DNA of 7,434 bases from an uncultured Eubacterium sp. (lineage in GTDB: Bacteria; Bacillota; Clostridia; Oscillospirales; Acutalibacteraceae): assembly GCA_934512155.1 (NCBI GenBank), contig CAKSWS010000051.1, forward strand, positions 1-7,434. Direction: 5' to 3'. Below are positions 1-6,653 of the stretch, one piece after another. A program made the translations under genes and the position numbers. How positions within the stretch are numbered: position 1 is the stretch's first letter; each line of letters opens with the position of its first letter. The notes under the pieces are model-generated. The model saw only the letters and a list, made by a program, of their open reading frames with translations, was not told the DNA's origin and ran no database searches.

Positions 1-284
1 GGTGTAACATAAACATCCCCTGCTATGTTTTTGGTTTTATTTTTTTTAGCAAAAACAAGAGGACATTCAAATTCCTGTGCAACCATTGAACCGATTGCAA
101 TACCTGAAGATTCAATAGTTAAAATTTTATTTACACCGTCATTTTTATATAACCTATGAAATTCCTTGCCGACCTCACGCATAAAAGGAATATCAATTTG
201 ATGATTTAAAAAACAATCTACCTTTAAAATATTTCCTTCGTAAATTTCGCCTTCATTAATTATTTTTTGTTTAAGAAGTTCCAT
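1..284 (-). CDS. xpt: Xanthine phosphoribosyltransferase, N-terminal part (cut by window edge)
   Basis: Converts xanthine plus PRPP to XMP in cytosolic purine salvage. The 94 visible codons begin [12 protein letters not shown] and match the Bacillus-type Xpt pattern that I recall: [12 protein letters not shown] at about residues 20-31, then [10 protein letters not shown] at 54-63 and PLVFAKK at 75-81. Full-length Xpt is about 190 residues, so roughly the C-terminal half, including the PRPP-binding loop, lies beyond position 1. The ATG is at 284-282, with AGGTGG (297-292) seven bases upstream, so the start is secure. The gene is transcribed divergently from the hydrolase at 468. Its promoter is listed separately and leaves a leader of only about 25 bases. 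Whether a xanthine permease gene follows, as in Bacillus, cannot be seen here. Family identification is by motif recall, not by search. Confidence 0.93.
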   Translation of the reverse strand, partial: MELLKQKIINEGEIYEGNILKVDCFLNHQIDIPFMREVGKEFHRLYKNDGVNKILTIESSGIAIGSMVAQEFECPLVFAKKNKTKNIAGDVYVT

Positions 285-314
285 AAAATATCCACCTAAC
301 TGAATTACGCAAAT

Positions 315-343
315 ATGATATACTATAAACCGAACTATTGCAA
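315..343 (-). promoter_or_regulatory. Predicted sigma-A-type promoter of xpt
   Basis: Read on the minus strand: -35 TTGCAA (343-338), a 17-base spacer, and -10 TATCAT (320-315), five of six matches to TATAAT. The expected transcript start is near 308, giving a leader of about 25 bases before the xpt ATG at 284. It is placed by consensus only. Confidence 0.5.
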
Positions 344-411
344 CAAGATATGACAATTTGACACCAAATTTTAACCTTTTTGGCGGAATGTATAAATAAC
401 GTAAATTTTGA

Positions 412-440
412 TTGTCTTATTTTGTAAATTTTTATATAAT
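412..440 (+). promoter_or_regulatory. Predicted sigma-A-type promoter of the DUF2974 hydrolase gene
   Basis: -35 TTGTCT (412-417), a 17-base spacer and a perfect -10 TATAAT (435-440). Transcription should begin near 447, about 20 bases before the ATG at 468. This also rules out the in-frame TTG at 408 as the start, because it lies upstream of the promoter. Confidence 0.72.
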
Positions 441-458
441 GATATTAAATGGGAAAAC

Positions 459-464
459 GGTGAT
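459..464 (+). promoter_or_regulatory. Ribosome binding site that fixes the hydrolase start
   Basis: GGTGAT matches the downstream half of the anti-Shine-Dalgarno complement (AGGAGGTGATC). It sits three bases before the ATG at 468, which is the correct register for that half. It supports ATG 468 over the upstream in-frame TTG at 408. Confidence 0.55.
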
Positions 465-467
465 AAT

Positions 468-1766
468 ATGAGCGATTTATTTACATATGTAAAAATGTTT
501 GAAAATATAGATTTTAACCATATGGGTTTAACGGAAGCGGATAATGCCGTATTCAGCAGGCTGGCATATTTAGACTTTAACGGCTGTGAAGGCAAAGAAT
601 TAAAAGAAATTGCAAAAAATTTTACAGCCGATGAAGAAGATTCAAAAAACATTGCCAAAACAAAAGAATTAATTAAAGCTGCCGGAAATACAAAACGATT
701 TGAAAGCGTTACAATAAGCCACACAAAAGAAGTTATAAGCGAAGATAAAGGAGCGGCATTTTACGGAGTATCATTTAAAATGATAAACGATACAACATAT
801 ATAGCGTTCAGAGGCACAGACGAAAAGTTGATGGGATTTTATGAGGACGCAGAGCTTGCATACTCTTTCCCGATACCAAGCCAAGTTGCCGCAGTAAGTT
901 TTGCAACAGATATAATAACAGCGGAAAACAAGGCTGAAAAATTTTATTTAGGCGGTCATTCAAAAGGCGGAAACAGTGCACTTTTTGCCTTTGCTTTCGT
1001 TGAATCGCAGTACAGAGAAAGAATTATAAAAACATATAACAACGACGGACCGGGTTTTCCGAAAGAACTTGTAAAAATACTTATTCACCATGATATGTAT
1101 GACAAAATACTTAATTTACTGCCGGAAGATTCTATAGTAGGCAGAATGCTTGAAACTGCCGGAAAATGCAAAATAATTAAAAGCAGTACAAACGGCGGTG
1201 CACAACACAATATTTTTACATGGAGCATAGCAGGAACTGAGTTTGAAAGCACAAAAAAATTCAGCTTACTCAGCGAATATTTGGAAGACTCTTTTTCAAC
1301 AAGTTTGGACAGTGCAAACATTGAAGAAATAAAAAAAGCCGTTCAAACAATATATAACATAGCAGTTAACAGCGGCATTAAAACAACAAAAGATTTTAAC
1401 GCCAAAAATATAAAAAGCATGATTTTACTGCTTTTACAAATTACAGACAAAGAAAACGATGTATCAGACGAACTGACTTCTGTTATCAAAACTCTTGTTC
1501 AAAGCCTGTTTTCATCAATTAACATTGAAAAATTCATTAAATACAACATACCAGACGAAATACTTGAATACGCTGCTCTTGACAAGGAAGAAAGAAAAAA
1601 TCTGCTTGCAAAAAAGATAAAAACAGGTGAAATAGAAAACAGCGAAACAATTCAAATGATAAACGAAATATTTACAAAAATGAAAGCGGAAAAAGAAAGA
1701 CGTGAAAAAATAAAAACAGAAAAACAAAAAGAAACGTCGGAAACAAAAAAAGAAGAAAAAGCATAA
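468..1766 (+). CDS. DUF2974 / Mbeg1-like alpha/beta-hydrolase (lipase-3-like)
   Basis: A 432-residue protein with no signal peptide or membrane segment, so probably cytosolic. The N-terminal stretch (residues about 20-38, NAVFSRLAYLDF) is typical of DUF2974 proteins. A lipase-3-like core follows: YIAFRGTD at about 111-118 (oxyanion region), then the nucleophile elbow GHSKGG at 163-168 with Ser165 as presumed nucleophile. NDGPGF at 192-197 follows, and then QHNIFTW with His247 as the likely catalytic histidine. The acid of the triad is uncertain; Asp193 is conserved-looking. Residues about 255-400 are helical, and the last 29 residues are almost entirely Lys/Glu/Arg/Thr, a charged, probably disordered or coiled tail. 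The substrate is unknown; the family is annotated from its fold, as possible lipases or esterases. The gene is monocistronic, with its own promoter upstream and a hairpin terminator just after the TAA. An in-frame TTG 20 codons upstream was rejected because it precedes the promoter. Confidence 0.85.
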   Translation: MSDLFTYVKMFENIDFNHMGLTEADNAVFSRLAYLDFNGCEGKELKEIAKNFTADEEDSKNIAKTKELIKAAGNTKRFESVTISHTKEVISEDKGAAFYGVSFKMINDTTYIAFRGTDEKLMGFYEDAELAYSFPIPSQVAAVSFATDIITAENKAEKFYLGGHSKGGNSALFAFAFVESQYRERIIKTYNNDGPGFPKELVKILIHHDMYDKILNLLPEDSIVGRMLETAGKCKIIKSSTNGGAQHNIFTWSIAGTEFESTKKFSLLSEYLEDSFSTSLDSANIEEIKKAVQTIYNIAVNSGIKTTKDFNAKNIKSMILLLLQITDKENDVSDELTSVIKTLVQSLFSSINIEKFIKYNIPDEILEYAALDKEERKNLLAKKIKTGEIENSETIQMINEIFTKMKAEKERREKIKTEKQKETSETKKEEKA

Positions 1767-1768
1767 AG

Positions 1769-1816
1769 AAAAGCAGACGATTAAGGGTCAACAAACCCCA
1801 ACGTCTGCTTCTTTTT
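1769..1816. terminator. Bidirectional intrinsic terminator between convergent genes
   Basis: AAGCAGACG (1771-1779) pairs perfectly with CGTCTGCTT (1802-1810). An inner GGGT/ACCC stem (1785-1788 with 1795-1798) can stack above an internal loop. The plus strand continues CTTTTT, which ends the hydrolase transcript begun at 447. The minus strand continues TTCTTT, which ends the galactosidase transcript, whose stop codon is at 1820-1818. The two genes therefore share one hairpin. Confidence 0.85.
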
Positions 1817-1817
1817 A

Positions 1818-3560
1818 TTAAACCGTTTTTAAAGACTTGATTCTGTAAACCTTTACACTGTGAGCAGCAAGATTTAAAGAAACGGAATCTGCAGAAAATG
1901 ATTCATTTTCCCACAGATCAACAATATTCATATTGCCATATGTTTTAAAGCTCAAATAATCATCGTTTAACAAATCATTAAATTTAACATTAACATTCAA
2001 ATCATTTGTACTTTTATTCAACACACAAACAGCAACATCGCCGTTTGAAAGCGGTCTTGCCAAAACATCATATTTTGAATTTTTGATAATTCGCTTTGCG
2101 GCTTTCCCTAAAATGTCTTGGTCTAATGCAATAAGATTTTTATTTGTAACGATTTTCAAAGCAGAGTCGTCTTTATTAACAACAAATTTTCTTATATCAT
2201 TACCCAGCATTAAAGGTGAGGCCATCATGCACCAAAGTGAAAAGTGCGCTTTATTTTCATCTTCTGTAAGTTTTCCGTTACCGACCTCAAGCATATCCGG
2301 GTCATTCCAAGCACCCGGAGCCGAATATTCATATTTATCAACAGTTAAATTATACAATTTCATAATACTGTGCCAAGTTGCTTCTATATCATGAGTTGTA
2401 CGCCACATATTTCCTGCTTTTGCACCCCACTGCCACGGTTTTGAAACACCCCATTCACATATTGAAAATACGATTGGTTTTTCAGCTGTATTTGTAAACT
2501 GTGCCCACTGTTTTGTAGCATTACTAAGTGCATTGCCCATTCTTTTATATTGGATAAAAGATGAATCAGCAAGAGTTACAACAGGATTTTCAACTTTTAT
2601 TTCGTTTTCGCCTGCACGCATATCAACTACTATTTGAGTTCTGCCGCTGTTGCTGAAGCCCTTACCGTATGGAAAAAAGATTTCATATACTTTACCGTTT
2701 ACTGTTACTTGAGCATAGCTGTATTTTTTACGATAAGTTTTTTGGTGAACAAAAGTTAAAGCATATTTACCGGCAGTTAAAACAGGAGTTACAAATGTTG
2801 CGGAGCCGGCGCCGTGATTTAAATAAGCAACACCTTTTTTACTTTTAAATTCATTCATTTTAATAATTTTTGCCCTGCCAAACAGCTTTGCCTCTTCTGC
2901 ATTTAAAGTAATATAATCGTCATAATTACCGTCTGTTTTATTAATTTCAATTTTTTCAATTACAGGGCAATCGCCACTGATTGAATTGCTGTGGCAAAAA
3001 TCATATTTAAAAAATTCACATCCCCAAGAAGCGAAAGTTTTTGCATCAAGTTCTTCATTGCCCAAAGAAGCCGGCATATCTTCACATGTTAAATCGCCAT
3101 TTGAAGAATATAGACCCACTTTAAGTCCTAATGAATTAATATCATGAATTAATGAATCAATTCCTCTGCTGAATGATCTTAAATCGCCTTGCAATTTACC
3201 GTCAGAATCACGCATTGAGCTTTGCCAGCAATCATCAAGATTTACATATTGATAACCTGCATCCTTTAAACCTGATTCAACCATTGCACCGGCAGTTTCC
3301 ATAATTATATCTTGGTCAATATTATTTCTGAAAGTATTCCAGCTTGACCAACCCATAGGCGGAGTTTTGGCAACACCATTATTATAATTTTCATACTGAG
3401 AAATATCCAATGTTATTTGCCTTTTAAATTTTAATTTTTTTAATATACATAACGGACATTTACCGGAATTTTTCATTTTGAAAAACCACAAAACAAATAA
3501 AACAGCACAACTAACAATCAAAATTAAAAGTAATATTAAAAATATGCCTAATACTTTCAT
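1818..3560 (-). CDS. Membrane-tethered GH27 alpha-galactosidase with inserted carbohydrate-binding-like domain
   Basis: A 580-residue retaining glycosidase of family GH27, expected to release terminal alpha-galactose from raffinose-type sugars or galactomannan. The catalytic barrel begins at PPMGWSSWNTF (67-77) and continues with YVNLDDCW (105-112), LKVGLYSS (146-153) and FFKYDFC (183-189). Asp187 is the nucleophile by alignment with human GLA Asp170. SICEWG (367-371) follows, then MWRTTHDI (385-392), where Asp391 is the acid/base by alignment with GLA Asp231, and WNDPDML (418-424). A C-terminal beta domain spans about 495-576. Between the nucleophile strand and the next helix lie about 135 extra residues (about 200-338) with a CBM6/CBM35-like pattern: LNAEEAKLFG, AGKYALTF, VTVNGKVYEI, AGENEIKV. 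Residues 4-27 form a membrane segment, followed by a basic stretch containing CPLC (35-38). The ATG has AGAGGGGA (3574-3567) as ribosome site, seven bases upstream. A hairpin lies directly in front. All GH27 key residues are present, so it is probably active. Other alpha-galactoside or beta-L-arabinopyranoside specificities of GH27 remain possible. Confidence 0.93.
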   Translation of the reverse strand: MKVLGIFLILLLILIVSCAVLFVLWFFKMKNSGKCPLCILKKLKFKRQITLDISQYENYNNGVAKTPPMGWSSWNTFRNNIDQDIIMETAGAMVESGLKDAGYQYVNLDDCWQSSMRDSDGKLQGDLRSFSRGIDSLIHDINSLGLKVGLYSSNGDLTCEDMPASLGNEELDAKTFASWGCEFFKYDFCHSNSISGDCPVIEKIEINKTDGNYDDYITLNAEEAKLFGRAKIIKMNEFKSKKGVAYLNHGAGSATFVTPVLTAGKYALTFVHQKTYRKKYSYAQVTVNGKVYEIFFPYGKGFSNSGRTQIVVDMRAGENEIKVENPVVTLADSSFIQYKRMGNALSNATKQWAQFTNTAEKPIVFSICEWGVSKPWQWGAKAGNMWRTTHDIEATWHSIMKLYNLTVDKYEYSAPGAWNDPDMLEVGNGKLTEDENKAHFSLWCMMASPLMLGNDIRKFVVNKDDSALKIVTNKNLIALDQDILGKAAKRIIKNSKYDVLARPLSNGDVAVCVLNKSTNDLNVNVKFNDLLNDDYLSFKTYGNMNIVDLWENESFSADSVSLNLAAHSVKVYRIKSLKTV

Positions 3561-3581
3561 TATATATCCCCTCTCGAAAAC

Positions 3582-3611
3582 AAAGAGCAGTTCCGAAAAG
3601 AACTACTCTTT
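3582..3611 (-). terminator. Hairpin terminator of the PutP gene, possibly an attenuator for the galactosidase
   Basis: AAAGAGCAGTTC (3582-3593) pairs with GAACTACTCTTT (3600-3611) with one C-A mismatch and a six-base loop. On the minus strand the stem is followed by TTTGTTTT, a fair U-tract. It lies seven bases beyond the PutP stop and ends only eight bases before the galactosidase ribosome site begins. Confidence 0.75.
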
Positions 3612-3614
3612 AGT

Positions 3615-3643
3615 AATTTAATTCATTTGTTTAACCTCATCAA
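3615..3643 (-). promoter_or_regulatory. Weak candidate promoter for the galactosidase gene
   Basis: On the minus strand, TTGATG (3643-3638), a 17-base spacer and TAAATT (3620-3615), the -10 overlapping the PutP stop codon. Both boxes match consensus at only four of six positions. A transcript from here would start at about the 5' arm of the hairpin at 3611-3582. Chance occurrence is quite possible in DNA this A+T-rich. Confidence 0.25.
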
Positions 3644-5132
3644 ATTCATCAAGTATTTCCTGTTCCGGCTTTTTAGTAAACAATGAAACAACAACAATAA
3701 ATACACAAGAAATTATGAATGCCGGTAAAAGCTCATAAAGTGCAAATATTCCACCCGATGCATAATGCCAAGCAATAACAGTAACACCGCCTGAAATCAT
3801 ACCTGCCATTGCACCCCATTTATTTGTTCTTTTCCAAAACAATGAAAAAAGAACAAGAGGGCCAAAGGTAGCACCAAAACCTGCCCAAGCAAAGCTTACA
3901 ATTCTAAACACTGATGAATTTGGATTCCAAGCAAACACAATACCCAAAACAGCAATGAAAATTACAGTTGCACGAGCAATAAGCATTTTTGTTTTTGAAG
4001 AAAGATTTGCCTTAAACGTACCTACCGTAATATCCTGACTGATTGCAGAAGCGGCAGCAAGCAACTGACTGTCTGCCGTTGACATGGTAGAAGCAAGAAT
4101 TCCGGCAAGAATCAAACCTGCAACTAAAGCAAAGAAAGCACCGTGTTTTGAAAGAAGGCTTGAGATTGCAACAATAACAGTTTCACTGTCTGTCAAAACC
4201 ATTGAACTTTCAACCTTACTCATTGCAAGACCTACAATACCGATAATAATTGCAATGCTCATTGCAATAACAACCCAAACAGACGCTACACGCCTGGAAG
4301 TTTTAATTTTTTTAGGATCTTCAATAGCCATAAATCTTAAAAGAATGTGAGGCATTCCGAAATAACCAAGACCCCATGCAAGAGTAGAAACAATAGTTAG
4401 ACCGCTGAAATCCACAAAATTTCCTGCCCCGTCGGTTGTTGATGTTAAAGACAAATAATTAGGAATTGATTTTGCGTTTTCAACAACAACATTCCAACCG
4501 CCGGCAACATCTATGCCAAATATAAGAACAACAACAAGAGCAAAGGTCATAATAATTGACTGAATAAAGTCTGTTGTAGACGCAGCGAGAAATCCGCCTA
4601 ATGAAGTATACAGAACGATAACAACAGCAGAAATAACCATTGCAACATGATAATCAATACCAAACAAAGAAGAGAATAACTTACCGCAGGTAGAAAATCC
4701 CGAAGCGGTATAAGGAATAAAGAATATAATAATCATCACTGCCGCAGCAGTAATCAAAATATTTGTATTATCTTTATATCTTTTCATGAAAAAATCAGGT
4801 ATAGTAATTGCGCCGATTTTACTTGAATAATTGCGAAGTCTTTTAGCAACAATAAGCCAGTTTAAATATGTACCTATTGCAAGACCGATGGCAGTCCACG
4901 AAGCCTCTGCAATGCCGCATAAATAAGCAAGACCCGGCATACCCATAAGAAGCCAGCCACTCATATCCGAAGCTTCGGCACTCATTGCCGTAACAAGCGG
5001 TCCTAATTTTCTGCCGCCGAGATAAAAATCATCTACATCAGTATTCTTTTTTGAACAAACAACGCCCACAATAACCATTGCAATTAAATATGCAACAATT
5101 GCTATGAGGATAAATATATTTGCACTGGACAT
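3618..5132 (-). CDS. putP: Sodium/proline symporter, SSS family
   Basis: A 504-residue inner-membrane protein (E. coli PutP has 502) with about 13 membrane segments, expected to import L-proline with sodium. Landmark motifs are DDFYLGGRKLGP (34-45), with Arg41 equivalent to E. coli Arg40, and MSAEASDMSGWLLMG (50-64), with Asp56 and Ser58 equivalent to Asp55 and Ser57 of the sodium/proline site. GLGYFGMPHILLRFMA (254-269) follows, and then LASTMSTADSQLL (346-358), with Ser351/Thr352 equivalent to Ser340/Thr341 of the Na2 site. The short acidic tail (EQEILDEFDEVKQMN) is cytosolic. The frame stays open upstream into uraA's 3' end. However, ATG 5132 has GGGGG seven bases before it, the right family length, and a promoter plus an upstream terminator in front, so it is chosen. 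It is an independent unit ending at the hairpin 3611-3582. Proline specificity is by motif resemblance; other SSS substrates are less likely. Confidence 0.92.
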   Translation of the reverse strand: MSSANIFILIAIVAYLIAMVIVGVVCSKKNTDVDDFYLGGRKLGPLVTAMSAEASDMSGWLLMGMPGLAYLCGIAEASWTAIGLAIGTYLNWLIVAKRLRNYSSKIGAITIPDFFMKRYKDNTNILITAAAVMIIIFFIPYTASGFSTCGKLFSSLFGIDYHVAMVISAVVIVLYTSLGGFLAASTTDFIQSIIMTFALVVVLIFGIDVAGGWNVVVENAKSIPNYLSLTSTTDGAGNFVDFSGLTIVSTLAWGLGYFGMPHILLRFMAIEDPKKIKTSRRVASVWVVIAMSIAIIIGIVGLAMSKVESSMVLTDSETVIVAISSLLSKHGAFFALVAGLILAGILASTMSTADSQLLAAASAISQDITVGTFKANLSSKTKMLIARATVIFIAVLGIVFAWNPNSSVFRIVSFAWAGFGATFGPLVLFSLFWKRTNKWGAMAGMISGGVTVIAWHYASGGIFALYELLPAFIISCVFIVVVSLFTKKPEQEILDEFDEVKQMN

Positions 5133-5139
5133 TACATAA

Positions 5140-5144
5140 CCCCC
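5140..5144 (-). promoter_or_regulatory. Ribosome binding site that fixes the PutP start
   Basis: GGGGG on the minus strand, seven bases before ATG 5132-5130. An out-of-frame ATG lies at 5137-5135, two bases from the G run and so too close to be used. This site decides the start within a frame that is open much further upstream. Confidence 0.7.
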
Positions 5145-5163
5145 GAGAAAAATAATATTTTTT

Positions 5164-5192
5164 ATATTAACATATTTGCATACATATGTCAA
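5164..5192 (-). promoter_or_regulatory. Predicted sigma-A-type promoter of putP
   Basis: A perfect -35 TTGACA (5192-5187), a 17-base spacer and -10 TAATAT (5169-5164) on the minus strand. The predicted start is near 5157, with a leader of about 25 bases. The -35 immediately follows the U-tract of the uraA terminator, so putP is transcribed independently of upp-uraA. Confidence 0.7.
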
Positions 5193-5197
5193 AAAGA

Positions 5198-5225
5198 AAA
5201 TGCCCCTGCCAAGGCAGAGGCATTT
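5198..5225 (-). terminator. Intrinsic terminator of the upp-uraA operon
   Basis: AAATGCCCCTGCC (5198-5210) pairs with GGCAGAGGCATTT (5213-5225) with a single C-A mismatch and a tight loop. The minus strand continues TTTTCTTTTT after the stem, a strong U-tract. It begins 17 bases past the uraA stop. Confidence 0.9.
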
Positions 5226-5241
5226 AAAATTACAGATATTA

Positions 5242-6636
5242 TTATTCTGCTTTTTTCTTACCGTAATCGGATTCCAAATTAATTTGCTTTGATTCGGAAT
5301 CTGCTTGGAATGCTTTTTCAGGGTCAAAATCTTTTTCAGGGAAAATAAGATTAAGAACAATACCTGCAATAGAAGCAACGGCAAGAGATGTTAATGTGAT
5401 TGAAGTGTTACCTACGTTAAATGTAATACCGCTTGTTAAACCAAGTGCAACAACAAGAATTACAGCTGCAATGATTGTATTACGAGCCTTAGAAAAATCA
5501 ACCTTTGCTTCAACAACATTACGAATACCGATTGCGGAAATCATTCCGTAAAGCACAAATGAAATACCGCCGACAACAGCACCCGGAATAGATTCAATAA
5601 CTGCGGCAAACTTAGGGCAAAATGAGAAAAGAATTGCAAAATAAGCAGCAATTCTTACAACTCTTGGGTCATAAACCTTTGAAAGAGCAAGAACGCCTGT
5701 ATTTTCACCATAAGTAGTATTTGCCGGAGCACCGAAAAGAGATGCTATTGAAGTTGCAAGACCGTCGCCGAGAAGTGTTCTGTGAAGACCGGGGTCTGAA
5801 ATATAATTTTTACCGCAAGTAGCTGAAATTGCAGAAATATCGCCGATATGCTCCATCATTGTAGCGATAGCAATTGGCATAAGAGCAATAATAGCGGAAA
5901 CTGCCTTTGAGCCGTCGTGTACACCGCCGAATACAGTTGAGCTCCATTCAACAGGGAAACCGATCCAAGCAGCTTCCTTAACGCCTGTGAAATCAATAGC
6001 AAAAGATTCAACGCCGCCTACATTACCAACAAGAACAGCAACAAGGTAAGAACCGATTATACCGAGAAGAATAGGAACGATTTTAACCATGCCTTTACCG
6101 AAAATATTAAATAAAATTACAAGCGCAAGAGCTACAACAGCAAGCCACCAGTTTGAAGCACAGTTATTTACTGCAGACGGTGCAAGGCTTAATCCGATTG
6201 CAATAATAATAGGACCTGTTACAACAGGCGGGAAAAGTTTCATAACCTTATTTACGCCAACAATTTTAACAAGTGCGGCAACAACAAGGTAAAGCAAACC
6301 TGCACAGGCAACACCCAAGCAAGCATAAGGAAGCATTTCTTTATTCGGCGAACCGTCGGCAGCCATAGGTGCAACAGCCGCATAACCGCCAAGGAAAGCA
6401 AATGAAGAACCAAGAAATGCAGGAACTTTAAATTTTGTTAAACAGTGAAATAAAAGTGTACCTAAACCGGCAAACAAAAGAGTTGTTGATATATCAAGAC
6501 CGGTAAGAAGCGGAACCGTTACAGTTGCGCCGAACATAGCAAACATATGTTGGAAACCGAGCACAACCATTTTTGAAGCGCCTAACTGACGGGCATCATA
6601 AATACCGTCTTTTCCAACTTTAACTTTATTAGCCAT
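5242..6636 (-). CDS. uraA: Uracil permease, NCS2 family
   Basis: A 464-residue inner-membrane nucleobase:proton symporter (E. coli UraA has 429), with about 14 membrane segments. Family marks are FQHMFAMFGATVTVPLL (28-44), the TM3 strand motif GSSFAFLGG (76-84), MMEHIGDISAIS (260-271), DPGLHRTLLGDGLATS (281-296) and NTTYGENTGVLALSKVYDPR (306-325). Glu262 and Glu311 align with E. coli UraA Glu241 and Glu290, which bind uracil. The residue matching UraA His245 is Asp266, as in purine permeases of the XanQ type. The C-terminal 35 residues are hydrophilic and longer than in E. coli. The start ATG has GGAGGA (6650-6645) eight bases upstream. It lies 17 bases after the upp stop with no promoter between, so the two genes form an operon ending at the hairpin 5225-5198. 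Linkage to upp favours uracil; xanthine transport cannot be excluded. Confidence 0.92.
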   Translation of the reverse strand: MANKVKVGKDGIYDARQLGASKMVVLGFQHMFAMFGATVTVPLLTGLDISTTLLFAGLGTLLFHCLTKFKVPAFLGSSFAFLGGYAAVAPMAADGSPNKEMLPYACLGVACAGLLYLVVAALVKIVGVNKVMKLFPPVVTGPIIIAIGLSLAPSAVNNCASNWWLAVVALALVILFNIFGKGMVKIVPILLGIIGSYLVAVLVGNVGGVESFAIDFTGVKEAAWIGFPVEWSSTVFGGVHDGSKAVSAIIALMPIAIATMMEHIGDISAISATCGKNYISDPGLHRTLLGDGLATSIASLFGAPANTTYGENTGVLALSKVYDPRVVRIAAYFAILFSFCPKFAAVIESIPGAVVGGISFVLYGMISAIGIRNVVEAKVDFSKARNTIIAAVILVVALGLTSGITFNVGNTSITLTSLAVASIAGIVLNLIFPEKDFDPEKAFQADSESKQINLESDYGKKKAE

Positions 6637-6653
6637 TAATTTTATCCTCCAAA

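Noticed and set aside
285..467. Purine riboswitch upstream of xpt
   Set aside because: No conserved aptamer core or paired P1-P2-P3 arms on the minus strand, and the best promoter leaves too short a leader.
408..467. TTG start 20 codons upstream for the hydrolase
   Set aside because: It precedes the promoter at 412-440, and the family-like N-terminus begins at ATG 468.
3131..3153. Direct repeat ATGAATTAAT twice
   Set aside because: It lies within the galactosidase coding region (residues around 136-143) in A+T-rich codons. There is no array and no flanking structure.
3506..3520. Lipoprotein signal in the galactosidase (IVSC, Cys18)
   Set aside because: It fits the lipobox loosely, but the hydrophobic run continues nine residues past the Cys and the n-region has only one lysine. 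A transmembrane segment explains it better.
4084..4350. Open frame on the plus strand opposite putP, and similar frames opposite or within uraA, upp and the galactosidase
   Set aside because: They are shadows of well-identified genes, with no ribosome sites or recognisable protein motifs.
1818..5132. PutP-like transporter plus galactosidase as a sugar utilisation locus
   Set aside because: The transporter's sodium and substrate motifs are of the proline type, and a terminator separates the genes. No sugar regulator or sugar permease is present.
5133..5384. N-terminal extension of PutP into the uraA 3' end
   Set aside because: The stretch contains the uraA terminator and the putP promoter, and PutP proteins have no such extension. 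ATG 5132 gives the normal 504 residues.
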